DNA of 64,000 nt from Clostridiales bacterium (lineage in GTDB: Bacteria; Bacillota; Clostridia; Saccharofermentanales; Saccharofermentanaceae): contig JAFRST010000035.1 of NCBI GenBank assembly GCA_017427465.1, positions 1 to 64,000 of the forward strand, given 5' to 3'. The number at the start of each line of letters is the position of its first letter. Position 1 is the first letter of the stretch. Below are positions 43,255 to 52,381 of the stretch, piece by piece. A program made the translations under genes and the position numbers. Below the pieces are notes generated by a model. It had not been told where the DNA came from and searched no databases. It was given only the letters and a program-made list of their open reading frames with translations.

Positions 43255-44398
43255 GAATACGGTTAAGCACCTCGTTAACTATTTTTGCAGAATTATCAGG
43301 CGACTCATATGTATCAAATCTGTCGCGTACGATCTTACGTCTCTCAGGATCGTCATACTCACCCTTAAGGATCTCTTCCAGACGGCTGATCAGTTCATCA
43401 GCGGTCTTTACAATACTTCCCGCCCTGACATAATCGGCATCATAATAAAGTCCCCTGTCGTCATCCTTGTATGAATCATAATCATACATGTAATGGATCA
43501 CCGGTTTGTCTCTTAATGCGAAGTCAAAAAAGCAGCTGGAATAATCCGTTATCAGGATATCTGCTGCTGCAAGAAGATCTGTTGCATCCAGATCAGCAAC
43601 ATTAATGATACTCCCGGACGAAGTATCTGCCTGCTCTGTCCTCTGAAGCTGTACATAATGCTGTTTCTCCAATATGGCCGCATCGTATTTATCCAAGACT
43701 TGAGATATATCATCAGATATCTTAATGAAGGAAAAAGGCTCAGAAGTCTTATCCCTGAAAGTAGGCATATATAAGATGATCGTCATAGCTCCGGTCTTTT
43801 TCTTCATTTCCGCTTTCTGTCTGATGCAGAATTCGGGATCAAGGAGCACTTCGTTCCTGGGCTGGCCAACTGAGAGGATCTTATCATCCCCTACGAGGAA
43901 TGCGCTCTTTAATGTCTTTCGCATCTCATCTGAAGGAGCAATATAAAGATCGCACTTATTGGCAAAAAGATAAGCCTTGTGACTGATTTTATGAAGCAGA
44001 CCTGTCTTTGTGTCAGGAGTATCCTCACCGATCTTCTTCCAGGCCACACCATGCCAAAGCTGGACCTTAAAACTTCTTCTGACCCAATTAAGACCTCCCA
44101 GATCAAGATACCCCTGATTCATCACTGACACCTTTGCCGTGAGGCAGAGCCATCTTGCACGTGCGGAATTTCTCTTTACGGCATTGATGCCATACTTATC
44201 CGCAACTGAGATATCATTGCATATCCAGTAAGCTTCTATATCAGGCCTGTTATTTTTGACATACTGATAAAGGGCATAAGGATTATCCGATACCCTGTTG
44301 CCGAACCAGGCGCCGAACACCCACCTGTTCTTCCTTTTGGGGATGATCAGGCAGATCAGAAACACAAAATAATTCAAATATATCTTGACCTTGTTCAT
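43244..44398 (-). CDS. CDP-glycerol glycerophosphotransferase family protein
   Basis: The 384-residue protein has the family motifs: RWVFGAWFGNRVSDNPYAL, VQLWHGVAWKK with the WHG triad, YMPTFRDK, and ITDYSSCFFDFAL. The family moves a glycerol- or ribitol-phosphate group from a CDP donor to a glycan, as in teichoic-acid or phospho-capsule synthesis. It lies between a GT2 gene (16 bases) and the Wzy-like gene. No CDP-glycerol synthase (TagD) gene is evident in the operon; the N-terminal domain of the PEP mutase has that fold but likely another role. The donor might be CDP-glycerol from elsewhere. Confidence 0.88.
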   Translation of the reverse strand: MNKVKIYLNYFVFLICLIIPKRKNRWVFGAWFGNRVSDNPYALYQYVKNNRPDIEAYWICNDISVADKYGINAVKRNSARARWLCLTAKVSVMNQGYLDLGGLNWVRRSFKVQLWHGVAWKKIGEDTPDTKTGLLHKISHKAYLFANKCDLYIAPSDEMRKTLKSAFLVGDDKILSVGQPRNEVLLDPEFCIRQKAEMKKKTGAMTIILYMPTFRDKTSEPFSFIKISDDISQVLDKYDAAILEKQHYVQLQRTEQADTSSGSIINVADLDATDLLAAADILITDYSSCFFDFALRDKPVIHYMYDYDSYKDDDRGLYYDADYVRAGSIVKTADELISRLEEILKGEYDDPERRKIVRDRFDTYESPDNSAKIVNEVLNRIHVV

Positions 44399-44414
44399 AT
44401 AATCTCTAAAGTGT

Positions 44415-45296
44415 TTACAACAGTCCGAGGATCATGCGCATCTTAAATGATCTCTGTATCCCGCGGTCTTCACAGGAATATTCCTTAACGAGCTTAAATC
44501 TCTTAAAGCCCCGTTTGTAGTTACTCAGATCAGTTATGATCTTACGGTCTTCTTCTTTCATCTCATATCCGAGAAGCATTTTCGCTCTTTTATCAAGCGA
44601 AAAAGCTCTTCTTCCGAACCAGATAGACTTCCAAAGCTTGAACTTCTTCTTCAGGCTGTTTGACTGGGTTACATTAAGAGCATGCAGCCTGTAGTTCATC
44701 GACGGTTCGGGATCATATATGACTTTGCCGAAGAGCAATGCCACAGTGCAAAGATACTCATCATGCATTGTGAACGTATCATAAGGAATTCCCATAAGGA
44801 CATCCTGCATGGCCTTGTCCCAGACCATCGCGCAGCCGTTGGCGGGATTGCACATCATTACTCTTCTGAGACTCAATTCGAATTCATCGCTTAAAAGATT
44901 GCGGCCGAGCTTATTGCCTTCACCGTCAACATATTCGATATTGGTAAAATACAGCATCTTCTCAGATGTGAATGATGCTATGGCACGTGACAGTTTATCT
45001 TCATGCCAGATATCATCCTGGTCGCAGAAAGCATAGTAGTCAGATTCTCCGGCATTCTTTAGCAGATCATAAAAACTCAGTCTGGCACCGAGATTTTGGC
45101 CTTGAATGACTTCTATATCAAGTCTGTCACTCCAGGATCTGAGGACCTCAACCGTGTTATCCGATGATCCGTCATCGCGGCATATAATCTTTACTTTAAA
45201 ACCGTCAAGCCCCTTCTGATCAGCAATGCTTGCGAGCTGCTGATCCAAAAAGGTTCCGCCGTTATATGTTGACATCAATATTGTTAGCTTCTTCAT
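44415..45296 (-). CDS. Family 2 glycosyltransferase, rhamnosyltransferase-like
   Basis: The 293-residue protein has the GT2 motifs ILMSTYNGGTFLDQQL, CRDDGSSDNT and AFCDQDDIW, a pattern frequent in rhamnosyltransferases of the RfbF/WbbL group. A central NPANGCAMVWDKA segment follows. It probably adds rhamnose from the dTDP-rhamnose made by RmlABCD to the lipid-linked repeat. It lies 18 bases from the acetyltransferase gene. The sugar is an inference from the motif and the presence of the rml genes. Confidence 0.85.
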   Translation of the reverse strand: MKKLTILMSTYNGGTFLDQQLASIADQKGLDGFKVKIICRDDGSSDNTVEVLRSWSDRLDIEVIQGQNLGARLSFYDLLKNAGESDYYAFCDQDDIWHEDKLSRAIASFTSEKMLYFTNIEYVDGEGNKLGRNLLSDEFELSLRRVMMCNPANGCAMVWDKAMQDVLMGIPYDTFTMHDEYLCTVALLFGKVIYDPEPSMNYRLHALNVTQSNSLKKKFKLWKSIWFGRRAFSLDKRAKMLLGYEMKEEDRKIITDLSNYKRGFKRFKLVKEYSCEDRGIQRSFKMRMILGLL

Positions 45297-45314
45297 TGTT
45301 GTTTTACTCTGCCG

Positions 45315-45938
45315 TTAATATAAGAATGTCAGCTTGCCGAGTGTGTAATTCAGATCCGAATTTCTGTCTCTGATATATCTGGCAGGAATTCCGCCATATA
45401 CTGTCCTCGCGGGAACGTCTTTAGTTACGACAGAGCCTGCAGCAACAACCGCACCGTCACCGATCTTTACGCCCTGAAGTATTGTGGCACCCGTACCGAT
45501 CCAGCAATGGTGACCGATATGTACGGGAAGGAAATCAGCCGTAAAATCCGGATCGTCAATATCATGTGAACCGGTAATGATCTTTACGTGTGAACTGATG
45601 TTAGTATTATCTCCGACTGTGATACCGCCTCTGGCATCCAGTTCTGCAAACCAGCCTACAGCCACATTATCCCCAAGCTTAAGTCCCTTAGGAAAAAGGA
45701 CTTCAACTCTCCTTGCCGGCATTGTATTCTTACCGATCTTTGCTCCGAGCATCTTAAGGAACAGCTTTCTGATGTGCCTGCTCGGCAGTTTATTGATCAC
45801 TCTGTTGTTCCAGAGCATTACGGCATAATAGAAAGCTTTATGTACCTTGGACATATCGTTGCCCATACTCTTATGGAATATGCGCTTGCCGTCCTCAGTA
45901 AACTCTTTGAATGTATTGCCGTCCTGTACTTTGATCAT
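45315..45938 (-). CDS. Left-handed beta-helix acyltransferase (O-acetyltransferase)
   Basis: The 207-residue protein has hexapeptide repeats from about residue 70 (IGKNTMPARR, VGDNTNISSH, IGHHCWIGTGATILQGVKIGD split over turns) and the catalytic His region TGSHDIDD of the maltose/galactoside acetyltransferase group. It should acetylate a sugar hydroxyl using acetyl-CoA. It lies two bases from the GT4 gene, with which it shares the polysaccharide operon. Confidence 0.88.
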   Translation of the reverse strand: MIKVQDGNTFKEFTEDGKRIFHKSMGNDMSKVHKAFYYAVMLWNNRVINKLPSRHIRKLFLKMLGAKIGKNTMPARRVEVLFPKGLKLGDNVAVGWFAELDARGGITVGDNTNISSHVKIITGSHDIDDPDFTADFLPVHIGHHCWIGTGATILQGVKIGDGAVVAAGSVVTKDVPARTVYGGIPARYIRDRNSDLNYTLGKLTFLY

Positions 45939-45940
45939 TA

Positions 45941-47011
45941 TCAGAGGCTCCTATAGTAATCGATATATGTTTTCGCAAGAGTGTCAAATGAGAATTCCTC
46001 ATTGTATGTATCTAAAGCCTGCTTTTCCATCTGCTTCTGCTCACCGGGATGATCGATCATCCAGTTGATCTTTCCGGCCAATCCTTCAACATCACGGGCT
46101 TGGGTTAACAGACCGTTATCACCGTCTTTTACTATCTCCACCGTACCATCTACCGCTGTGGCGACAATTGTCTTGCCAACGGAGAACGCCTCGATCGGTG
46201 TTAACGGCAAACCTTCCCACAGTGATGATAAAACGACCAGATCTAACTGCGACATAATATTCCTGACATCTGTTCTGTATCCGAGGAAAGTAACAGGAAG
46301 ATCTTTGGCCATATTTCTCAATTTACCCTCATCCTCACCTGAACCGATTATGAAGAACTGTGTATCAGGGTGAGAAGCTGTTACAAGCGGGACAGCTTTG
46401 ATGAAATATTCCATTCCCTTCTGTTCGGATAATCTGCCTACATTACCGACAAGGTATTTGTCGTCCTGCCTCGCTTTTCTTAAATCCTCGTCAATTACGA
46501 TCTCTTCATCGAAAGGCTTTACTGCGTTATGTATAACCGTCACATCAGAAAGACCGAATTCTTCAACAAGGTTTTTCTTGACCATTTCACCGCATGCAAT
46601 CAGCTTCGCATGCTTAAATGCATACCTAGTCAATGCTTTCCTGTTGAAGAACGTGTTGTGGCTCGTGTTTAAAAACAAGCACCTTTTATAAAGACCCGTA
46701 AACCTTACATAGAATGCGGCCATTCTGTGCTGAGTATGGATCACGGTGATATTCTCTTCTTTTGCTGCCCTCTTGATAGTCTTTATGATACTGAGAATGG
46801 TCTTGGGTGACTTATTCTCAATATCAGGGATGGCATAATACTTAATGCCCATATCATTAAGTTTTTCTTTATCGAATCCGTCAGCTGCTACCACGACGAT
46901 CTTATTGACCAGAGGCTTAAAGACTTCGCACAGCTGCAGTACAACATTCTCGGTACCGGCCTGCTGTGTTGCGCGGAGCACAAACATAAGATTCTGATCT
47001 TTCAGTACCAT
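45941..47011 (-). CDS. Family 4 glycosyltransferase
   Basis: The 356-residue protein has the GT-B layout: an N-terminal ATQQAGTENVVLQLCEVF donor-acceptor loop, VGNVGRLSEQKGMEYFIKA in the middle and the donor-binding SSLWEGLPLTPIEAFSVGK near residue 275. It transfers an unknown sugar with retention of configuration. It overlaps no neighbour but lies within two bases of each. Cytosolic, peripheral to the membrane. Confidence 0.9.
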   Translation of the reverse strand: MVLKDQNLMFVLRATQQAGTENVVLQLCEVFKPLVNKIVVVAADGFDKEKLNDMGIKYYAIPDIENKSPKTILSIIKTIKRAAKEENITVIHTQHRMAAFYVRFTGLYKRCLFLNTSHNTFFNRKALTRYAFKHAKLIACGEMVKKNLVEEFGLSDVTVIHNAVKPFDEEIVIDEDLRKARQDDKYLVGNVGRLSEQKGMEYFIKAVPLVTASHPDTQFFIIGSGEDEGKLRNMAKDLPVTFLGYRTDVRNIMSQLDLVVLSSLWEGLPLTPIEAFSVGKTIVATAVDGTVEIVKDGDNGLLTQARDVEGLAGKINWMIDHPGEQKQMEKQALDTYNEEFSFDTLAKTYIDYYRSL

Positions 47012-47012
47012 C

Positions 47013-47765
47013 TTATGAGGCCTTCCTGTATTTCCAGGCTAATCTTATTATCTTGGTATCGTTTATGATATATCTCTTAAACATACGCTTGGGCTCTTTA
47101 AAAAGCCTGTAGAGCCACTCCATCCCGTGATCGGTCATCCACCTGGGAGCTCTTTTCTGCTCACCTGCAATAAAGTCGATCGTTGCACCGACACAGAATG
47201 ACATCGGGATCTGATACTTATGCATATTCTCATAGATGAATACAGACTGCTTGGGAGCGCCCATTCCGACGAAGAGGAGATCCGCTTCGGATTCCTTTAA
47301 GATTGTGTTAATCTTTTCTAACTCTTTCTCGTCTTTCTCAAATCCGAACGGAGGAGAATATGTGCCTGCTATCTTAAGTCCGGGATTCTGCTCTACTAAG
47401 ATATCTGCAGCTTTTGCGGCAATTCCTTCAGCAGCTCCCAAAAGGAAGACTTTGTATCCCTTCTCGGCAGCGATCTTACAAAGATGAGGCATAAGATCTG
47501 ATCCGCAAATCTTCTCTTTGATCGGTCTTTTATACCATTTCGCGATCCAGAGAAGCGGATGACCGTCTACTACTGAGAGCTCGGCATTATCGCAGATCTC
47601 TCTGAAATAGAGATTCTTCTCCATCATAACTATCTGATCGACATTTGGCGTTACGACAAAACCTATAGTCCTGTTCTTAACGCATTCCTCGATATGCCTG
47701 ACAGCTTCCTCTTCGGTAACGTTATCAACGTATGTATTCATAAACCTCATCCGGTTTAATGGCAT
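47013..47765 (-). CDS. WecG/TagA/CpsF-family glycosyltransferase
   Basis: The 250-residue protein has the family signature: TPNVDQIVMME, VDGHPLLWIAKWYKR, KICGSDLMPHLC, FVGMGAPKQSVFIYEN and FCVGATIDFIAGEQKRAPRW. This family adds N-acetylmannosamine or a related sugar as the second residue on an undecaprenyl-linked sugar. The start has GGAGG eight bases upstream, overlapping the end of the hddA gene. In this operon it probably acts soon after the initiating sugar-phosphate transferase. Confidence 0.92.
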   Translation of the reverse strand: MPLNRMRFMNTYVDNVTEEEAVRHIEECVKNRTIGFVVTPNVDQIVMMEKNLYFREICDNAELSVVDGHPLLWIAKWYKRPIKEKICGSDLMPHLCKIAAEKGYKVFLLGAAEGIAAKAADILVEQNPGLKIAGTYSPPFGFEKDEKELEKINTILKESEADLLFVGMGAPKQSVFIYENMHKYQIPMSFCVGATIDFIAGEQKRAPRWMTDHGMEWLYRLFKEPKRMFKRYIINDTKIIRLAWKYRKAS

Positions 47766-47768
47766 GCA

Positions 47769-48776
47769 TCAATCCTCCAAAGGTTCGTAAGTCTCAGGTG
47801 TATAGTGGATAACCTGTGTGCCACCGTCTTCAAATCTGAACGGGACATAAAGAAAATCCTGCATAGCTTCCATGACAGCTGCCTTCTTATCCGGCTGGAC
47901 ATAGAATACGAGGAAACCGCCGCCGCCTGCTCCTAAAAGCTTTCCTCCCAAGGCGCCGGCCTCGATACCCTTCTCGTAAATGGCATCGATGGAATCAGTA
48001 GTGATCGCACCGCCGGTCTGGCGCTTTAATCTCCAGGTCTTGTCGAGGAGTCTTCCAAAATCATCCAGATCGCTGTGCTTGTCTTCGAGAACGGATTCTG
48101 CCTGATCGACAAGAGCATACATTTCCTGAAGCTGCTTTTTCTTCTCGTTATAGCCGGCCTTATTTGCTTCCTGCATTTCGCTCGAGAATCTGGTAAAGCC
48201 AGTGAAGAACATTAAAAGATTGTCGTTGAGCATTTTCTTTCTGTCAGGGTGAATAATGATCGGCTTAACATCATATGTGCCATCTTTATTGAATTCGATA
48301 CGGTTCATTCCGCCGTAAGCAGCAGCGATCTGGTCCTGCCAGCCGCCAGCCTCATTACAGAGTACTCTCTCAAGATAGATAGCCTCATCTGCTAACCTCT
48401 TCTTATCGGCATACTTTCCCTTGAGTGCATAGAATGCATTAAGCATGCCTACAGCAAAAGAAGACGATGTTCCGAGACCGCTCCTTGCAGGAAGATCGGC
48501 ATCATATATAAGTCTGATCTCATGCATATCAAGCATCTTCATGGCATTACGTATAGCCGGATGTCTGACTTCATCAACATCGGTTACATATTCCTGTGAT
48601 GAATATGTAACGTGAGTCTTCCAGTCAAAAAACCTCGGAAGATGTCTTACGGTAACATAACAATACTTATCGAATGTTGTGCTCAATACAGCTCCGCCAT
48701 ACTCTCTGAAGAAACTCTCCATATCAGTACCGCCGCCGAAGAAGCTCATCCTGAAAGGTGTCTTTGTAATGATCAT
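47769..48776 (-). CDS. hddA: Heptose-7-phosphate kinase (GHMP family)
   Basis: The 335-residue GHMP kinase has TPFRMSFFGGGTDMESFF at the N-terminus, the ATP loop DLPARSGLGTSSSFAVGML, and KLLGAGGGGFLVFYV at the C-terminus. This is the pattern of D-glycero-D-manno-heptose-7-phosphate kinase HddA, and the next two genes encode HddC/GmhB and GmhA functions. It forms the alpha-1,7-bisphosphate intermediate of GDP-heptose synthesis. Related fucokinases and galactokinases are less likely given the context. Confidence 0.88.
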   Translation of the reverse strand: MIITKTPFRMSFFGGGTDMESFFREYGGAVLSTTFDKYCYVTVRHLPRFFDWKTHVTYSSQEYVTDVDEVRHPAIRNAMKMLDMHEIRLIYDADLPARSGLGTSSSFAVGMLNAFYALKGKYADKKRLADEAIYLERVLCNEAGGWQDQIAAAYGGMNRIEFNKDGTYDVKPIIIHPDRKKMLNDNLLMFFTGFTRFSSEMQEANKAGYNEKKKQLQEMYALVDQAESVLEDKHSDLDDFGRLLDKTWRLKRQTGGAITTDSIDAIYEKGIEAGALGGKLLGAGGGGFLVFYVQPDKKAAVMEAMQDFLYVPFRFEDGGTQVIHYTPETYEPLED

Positions 48777-48786
48777 GCTTTACCTC

Positions 48787-50112
48787 TTAATGTCCTAAGA
48801 TAATCCCGACAGCGCTCTTTAATGAGTCAGCTTTCAAATCTGATAAGACGCTGCCGTCTGTTCCTAAATAAACTGTTTTACAGCCTGCGTTCCTGCCTGC
48901 TTCAATATCGTTCTTACCGTCTCCTATCATCCATGATGAGCCAAGATCGATGTTCAGATCATCCGCTGCCTTGATAAGCATTCCGGGCTTCGGTTTTCTG
49001 CATTCGCAGTCAAACTTCAGTTCAGGGATCTCACCTACAAATCCTTTATCGGGATGATGAGGACAATAGTAAAGACCGTCAATGTATGCCCCGTCATTTC
49101 CAAGAAGTGTCTCAAGCTTGTTATGGATCGCATCAAGCTCAGGCACCGTAACTTCTCCCCTGGCTATTACAGGCTGGTTGGTCACAACTACTGCAAGATA
49201 ACCTGATGCGTTAATATCTTTAATGGCATCAGAAACTCCATCTAACAATTCAAAATCATTGATGTCTCTTAAGAATCCTACGTACTTATTGATAGTTCCG
49301 TCACGGTCAAGGAAAAGAGCTTTCTGCTTATGGCTTAAATTCTTTGCTTCGACAACACCCGATGCAAAGTCTCTTGATACCTGCGAGTATCTTTCAGGTG
49401 TGCCCATATCCTTAACATATTCGGGACTGTCATAGCAGAACATCTTACCTGTTCCGCAAAGCGGCTTTAAGATCATACGGTCAAGATCGACCTTAAAGTC
49501 AGGTCCTACTGTATCTTTATCTATGCCACTCATATCAAGGACCTTAGGATCGATCACGTGAAGTCCGGCATTGACTCTGTTCTTATAAAACTCCGGTCTT
49601 TTATCCTCTTTAGCAAGCCAGTTGATAACTTCGCAGCTCGTGTCTGCAATTACGATGCCGCTGTCAAAAGGATGGCTGTTGGGATGAGTGAAAAGAGTGA
49701 CACGTCCGCCCTTGCTCTTGTGATACTCTGTCATCCTTCTGAAATCGACATCAAAAACAGAATCTGCATTAAGAAGCAGGAACGGATCTTCGCCAAACCA
49801 ATCTCTTACTTTGAACAAAGCACCGGCATTGCCCAAAGGAGCATCCTCAATAAAATAAGTAATGTTGATTCCGAGCTTTTTTCCGTCACCGAAATAGTTC
49901 TCGATCTTTTCGTGCATATAAGAGACAGTAAGCAGGATATCCGTAAATCCCTGATCGCGAAGGCTTATCAGCTCGCGCTCAAGAACAGGCATTGTTATGC
50001 CGTCTTTATCTTTTATACCGATAAGCGGCTTGGGAATGTCAGGAAATAACTGACTGATCCTCGTTCCTTTTCCGCCTGCCATTATTACTGTCTTCAAAGC
50101 AAGGTTCTCCAA
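48787..50112 (-). CDS. hddC: Heptose-1-phosphate nucleotidyltransferase fused to heptose-bisphosphate phosphatase
   Basis: The 441-residue protein joins two steps of one pathway. Residues 1 to about 240 are a nucleotidyltransferase (VIMAGGKGTRISQLFPDIPK, LLNADSVFDVD) that should make GDP-heptose. From about 250 it is a GmhB-type HAD phosphatase, with ALFLDRDGTIN, VVTNQPVIARGE, a zinc loop (CPHHP and CECRKPKPG) and MIGDGKNDIEAG. The start is uncertain: a TTG at 50112 directly follows the gmhA stop, while a TTG at 50097 has GGAG nine bases upstream and gives the more usual beginning (LKTVIMAGGKG). Confidence 0.9.
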   Translation of the reverse strand: MENLALKTVIMAGGKGTRISQLFPDIPKPLIGIKDKDGITMPVLERELISLRDQGFTDILLTVSYMHEKIENYFGDGKKLGINITYFIEDAPLGNAGALFKVRDWFGEDPFLLLNADSVFDVDFRRMTEYHKSKGGRVTLFTHPNSHPFDSGIVIADTSCEVINWLAKEDKRPEFYKNRVNAGLHVIDPKVLDMSGIDKDTVGPDFKVDLDRMILKPLCGTGKMFCYDSPEYVKDMGTPERYSQVSRDFASGVVEAKNLSHKQKALFLDRDGTINKYVGFLRDINDFELLDGVSDAIKDINASGYLAVVVTNQPVIARGEVTVPELDAIHNKLETLLGNDGAYIDGLYYCPHHPDKGFVGEIPELKFDCECRKPKPGMLIKAADDLNIDLGSSWMIGDGKNDIEAGRNAGCKTVYLGTDGSVLSDLKADSLKSAVGIILGH

Positions 50113-50766
50113 TTATCCTTCGCTTCCGAAGAAACGGTCTTCGAGCATCATGCAAAGGCAATGATATACGGGAAGGTGCAGTTCCTGGATCTTATATGTC
50201 TCAGTCTCAGGGACTTTAATCGTTACATCGGCAACTGTAGCAAGCTCGCCGCCGGACTTTCCGGTAAGGCCTATCACCTTAATGCCGAGAGCTCTGGCAA
50301 CTACTGTTGCGCTCATAACGTTCTTGCTGTTGCCGCTTGTTGATATGCCTAAAAAAACATCTCCCGATCTGCCAAATCCGTATAACTGCTGGGCAAATAC
50401 GCCAAGGCCATCGACATCGTTTATATATGCTGTGGTAAGGGCTTCATGAGCAACAAGAGGAATAGCCATCAGGCTTCTTTCGAGATTATTGGAAAGATTC
50501 TCTCCCCTGACAGGATCGATGGACTTAAGCTTCTCGGCAAATTCAGGAGGAACCGGTCTTGCGGTCATAAAGCGTTTCATAAGTTCGCCTGCTATATGTT
50601 CGGCATCTGCAGCACTTCCTCCGTTGCCGGCTATGAGTATCTTGTTATCAGTCTTATAGCAATCCTTCATGATCTCATAAGCATTTATGATTGAATCTCT
50701 GCACTCATCAAGCTCAGGATATCTCTCTATCAAAGTGTCAACATGCTTTAATACTCTTTCCTGCAT
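50113..50766 (-). CDS. gmhA: Sedoheptulose-7-phosphate isomerase GmhA
   Basis: From the ATG at 50766 the product has 217 residues. It is a SIS-domain protein with the GmhA motif IAGNGGSAADAEHIAGELMKRF-type region (IAGNGGSAADAEH then IAGELMKRF) and LGISTSGNSKNV, LTGKSGGELA. It converts sedoheptulose-7-phosphate to D-glycero-D-manno-heptose-7-phosphate. GGGAG lies upstream of the chosen ATG; an upstream frame extension would overlap the sugar-transferase gene and is rejected. It is the entry enzyme for the heptose genes that follow. Confidence 0.93.
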   Translation of the reverse strand: MQERVLKHVDTLIERYPELDECRDSIINAYEIMKDCYKTDNKILIAGNGGSAADAEHIAGELMKRFMTARPVPPEFAEKLKSIDPVRGENLSNNLERSLMAIPLVAHEALTTAYINDVDGLGVFAQQLYGFGRSGDVFLGISTSGNSKNVMSATVVARALGIKVIGLTGKSGGELATVADVTIKVPETETYKIQELHLPVYHCLCMMLEDRFFGSEG

Positions 50767-50779
50767 AGTAATTCTCCCT

Positions 50780-52222
50780 TTACATCGCACCCTTATGCGA
50801 GAAGATCGCACCAAAAGTCTTGAACATAATCTTGATATCAAGTCCGATACTCCAGTTAGCAATATACTCTGTATCAAGCCTTACTACTTCCTCGAAATCG
50901 GTGATCTCACTTCGTCCGCTCACCTGCCACATTCCGGTGATGCCGGGCTTAACAGCCATTCTTGCTCTGTGATGGAAGTGATACTTCTCATATTCATCGA
51001 TCGTGGGAGGTCTAGTTCCTACGGTTGACATAGTGCCTGCAAGAACATTAAAGAACTGTGGAAACTCATCAAGACTCGTCTTTCTGATGAACTCACCTAT
51101 ACCGGTCTTCTTTGTTCCATCCGGAAGTATCTTATTGCCGATGATCCTCGGATCGAAATCCATCTTGAACATCATTCCGTCCTTAACGCGGTTCTGCTCC
51201 ATAAGGTCTTTCTTAAGAGCTTCAGCATCCATTCTCATCGAACGGATCTTATAGATCTTGATATGTTTACCGTTCTTACCTATTCTTTCCTGCTTGAAAA
51301 GAATAGGACCGGGTGACTGAATCTTAATGATTGGTCCGATGAACAGCATAATGAGAATAGCGCACAAGCTGCCGATTAGTCCGGCAAATATATCAAACGC
51401 ACGTTTGACCAAAGCCTGTATAGGCGTAGCATAGTTAATGGCAGTAGTAAGAACCGTTGTTCCGCCAATCTTTTCAGAGAATCTCTTAACTCCGGAACGG
51501 CTCATGTTAGGAACGTGATAATGGGTAGGCACCGCCATTGTCGCACAGGCATCCATAAGCCTTACAACTTTCTTGTCGTTTATAGGAGCGTCTATATAAA
51601 CGGAATCAACCCATTCCTTAGCAATATAATTTGCAGCTTTCTTCATATCTGCTACAACAGGAATTCCACGAATACTTTTATAGTCGGTGTACTCCAAAAG
51701 AACAACGCCGATGATCTCATATCCTGCCTGTTTATCGCTAAGCAAACGTGAAAGAATGTCATCAGCTGTGTCTATGGTAGTTACAACTAACATATTGTTA
51801 TGTTCGCGTTTAAAACTGGTGTGAGTAAGGATATATTTCCAGATAATCCTTATGCAATAACCGAAAAGGACATAAAAGACAAAAGTAAAGCCTAATACAA
51901 GTCTGGAATAGACTTCACCTAACTGAGACGAGAAAAAATATATAACAATTACAGCAAGAATATATATGCTGTGTTTAACATGAGCGAAAACTTCTTTAAG
52001 ATATCCTCGCTTAAGAACATCATGCAAAGAATTGTTTAAAACAATAACAAGAATATCAGCAAAGACCAACAATACGCCTAACTTCTTATATTCATCAACT
52101 GAATAAACCCAACCCTGATTACGCAAATAGTAAGCAAGCATATAGGCAAGCTGAAGGATCACAACATCCAGCACCATAAAATCAATGTGCTTTGACCATC
52201 CTTGTGCGTTTCTCTTATACAC
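50780..52222 (-). CDS. Initiating sugar-phosphate transferase (polyprenyl-phosphate type)
   Basis: The 480-residue protein is a WbaP/WcaJ-type transferase. It has four to five N-terminal transmembrane helices (about 15-130), a CoA-binding-like middle domain (about 140-260) and a C-terminal bacterial sugar transferase domain with KRAFDIFAGLIGSL, FKQERIGKNGKHIKIYKIRSM and VKPGITGMWQVSGRS. It moves a sugar-1-phosphate to undecaprenyl phosphate and starts repeat-unit assembly. The start is GTG at 52222 with AGAGGG upstream. It is the first structural gene after loaP and its leader. Confidence 0.93.
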   Translation of the reverse strand: MYKRNAQGWSKHIDFMVLDVVILQLAYMLAYYLRNQGWVYSVDEYKKLGVLLVFADILVIVLNNSLHDVLKRGYLKEVFAHVKHSIYILAVIVIYFFSSQLGEVYSRLVLGFTFVFYVLFGYCIRIIWKYILTHTSFKREHNNMLVVTTIDTADDILSRLLSDKQAGYEIIGVVLLEYTDYKSIRGIPVVADMKKAANYIAKEWVDSVYIDAPINDKKVVRLMDACATMAVPTHYHVPNMSRSGVKRFSEKIGGTTVLTTAINYATPIQALVKRAFDIFAGLIGSLCAILIMLFIGPIIKIQSPGPILFKQERIGKNGKHIKIYKIRSMRMDAEALKKDLMEQNRVKDGMMFKMDFDPRIIGNKILPDGTKKTGIGEFIRKTSLDEFPQFFNVLAGTMSTVGTRPPTIDEYEKYHFHHRARMAVKPGITGMWQVSGRSEITDFEEVVRLDTEYIANWSIGLDIKIMFKTFGAIFSHKGAM

Positions 52223-52381
52223 TATTTTTCCCTCTGCTATTGTTATTTCCGTAATCAGTACCGTTATCAGAGTATGCTTCGCTATGGAGTCAAATAACTC
52301 CCTTTTAAGCTTCGTCTGACAACTTAATCAAATGCAACGCGCGCGGCGGCGACGATTACGGATGTTTAAGTCTGTTGTTCA
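52223..52381 (-). promoter_or_regulatory. Leader between loaP and the glycan genes; candidate LoaP RNA target
   Basis: This 159-base stretch is the longest gap inside the operon. On the minus strand it holds CCGTAATC (52354-52361) and its exact inverse GATTACGG (52249-52256), 97 bases apart, a very GC-rich GCCGCCGCGCGCG run (about 52338-52351) and a small hairpin GGAGT-TATTTG-ACTCC near 52287-52302. LoaP proteins act at RNA hairpins in the leaders of their operons, so this is where such a signal is expected. I could not match the known LoaP hairpin consensus, and there is no ops/JUMPStart box. Confidence 0.5.

Noticed and set aside
52223..52381. An ops/JUMPStart element for an RfaH-type regulator
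   Set aside because: No GGCGGTAG-type sequence is present. The GCGGCGGCGACG stretch is only GC-rich, and the regulator is LoaP, which recognises RNA structure.
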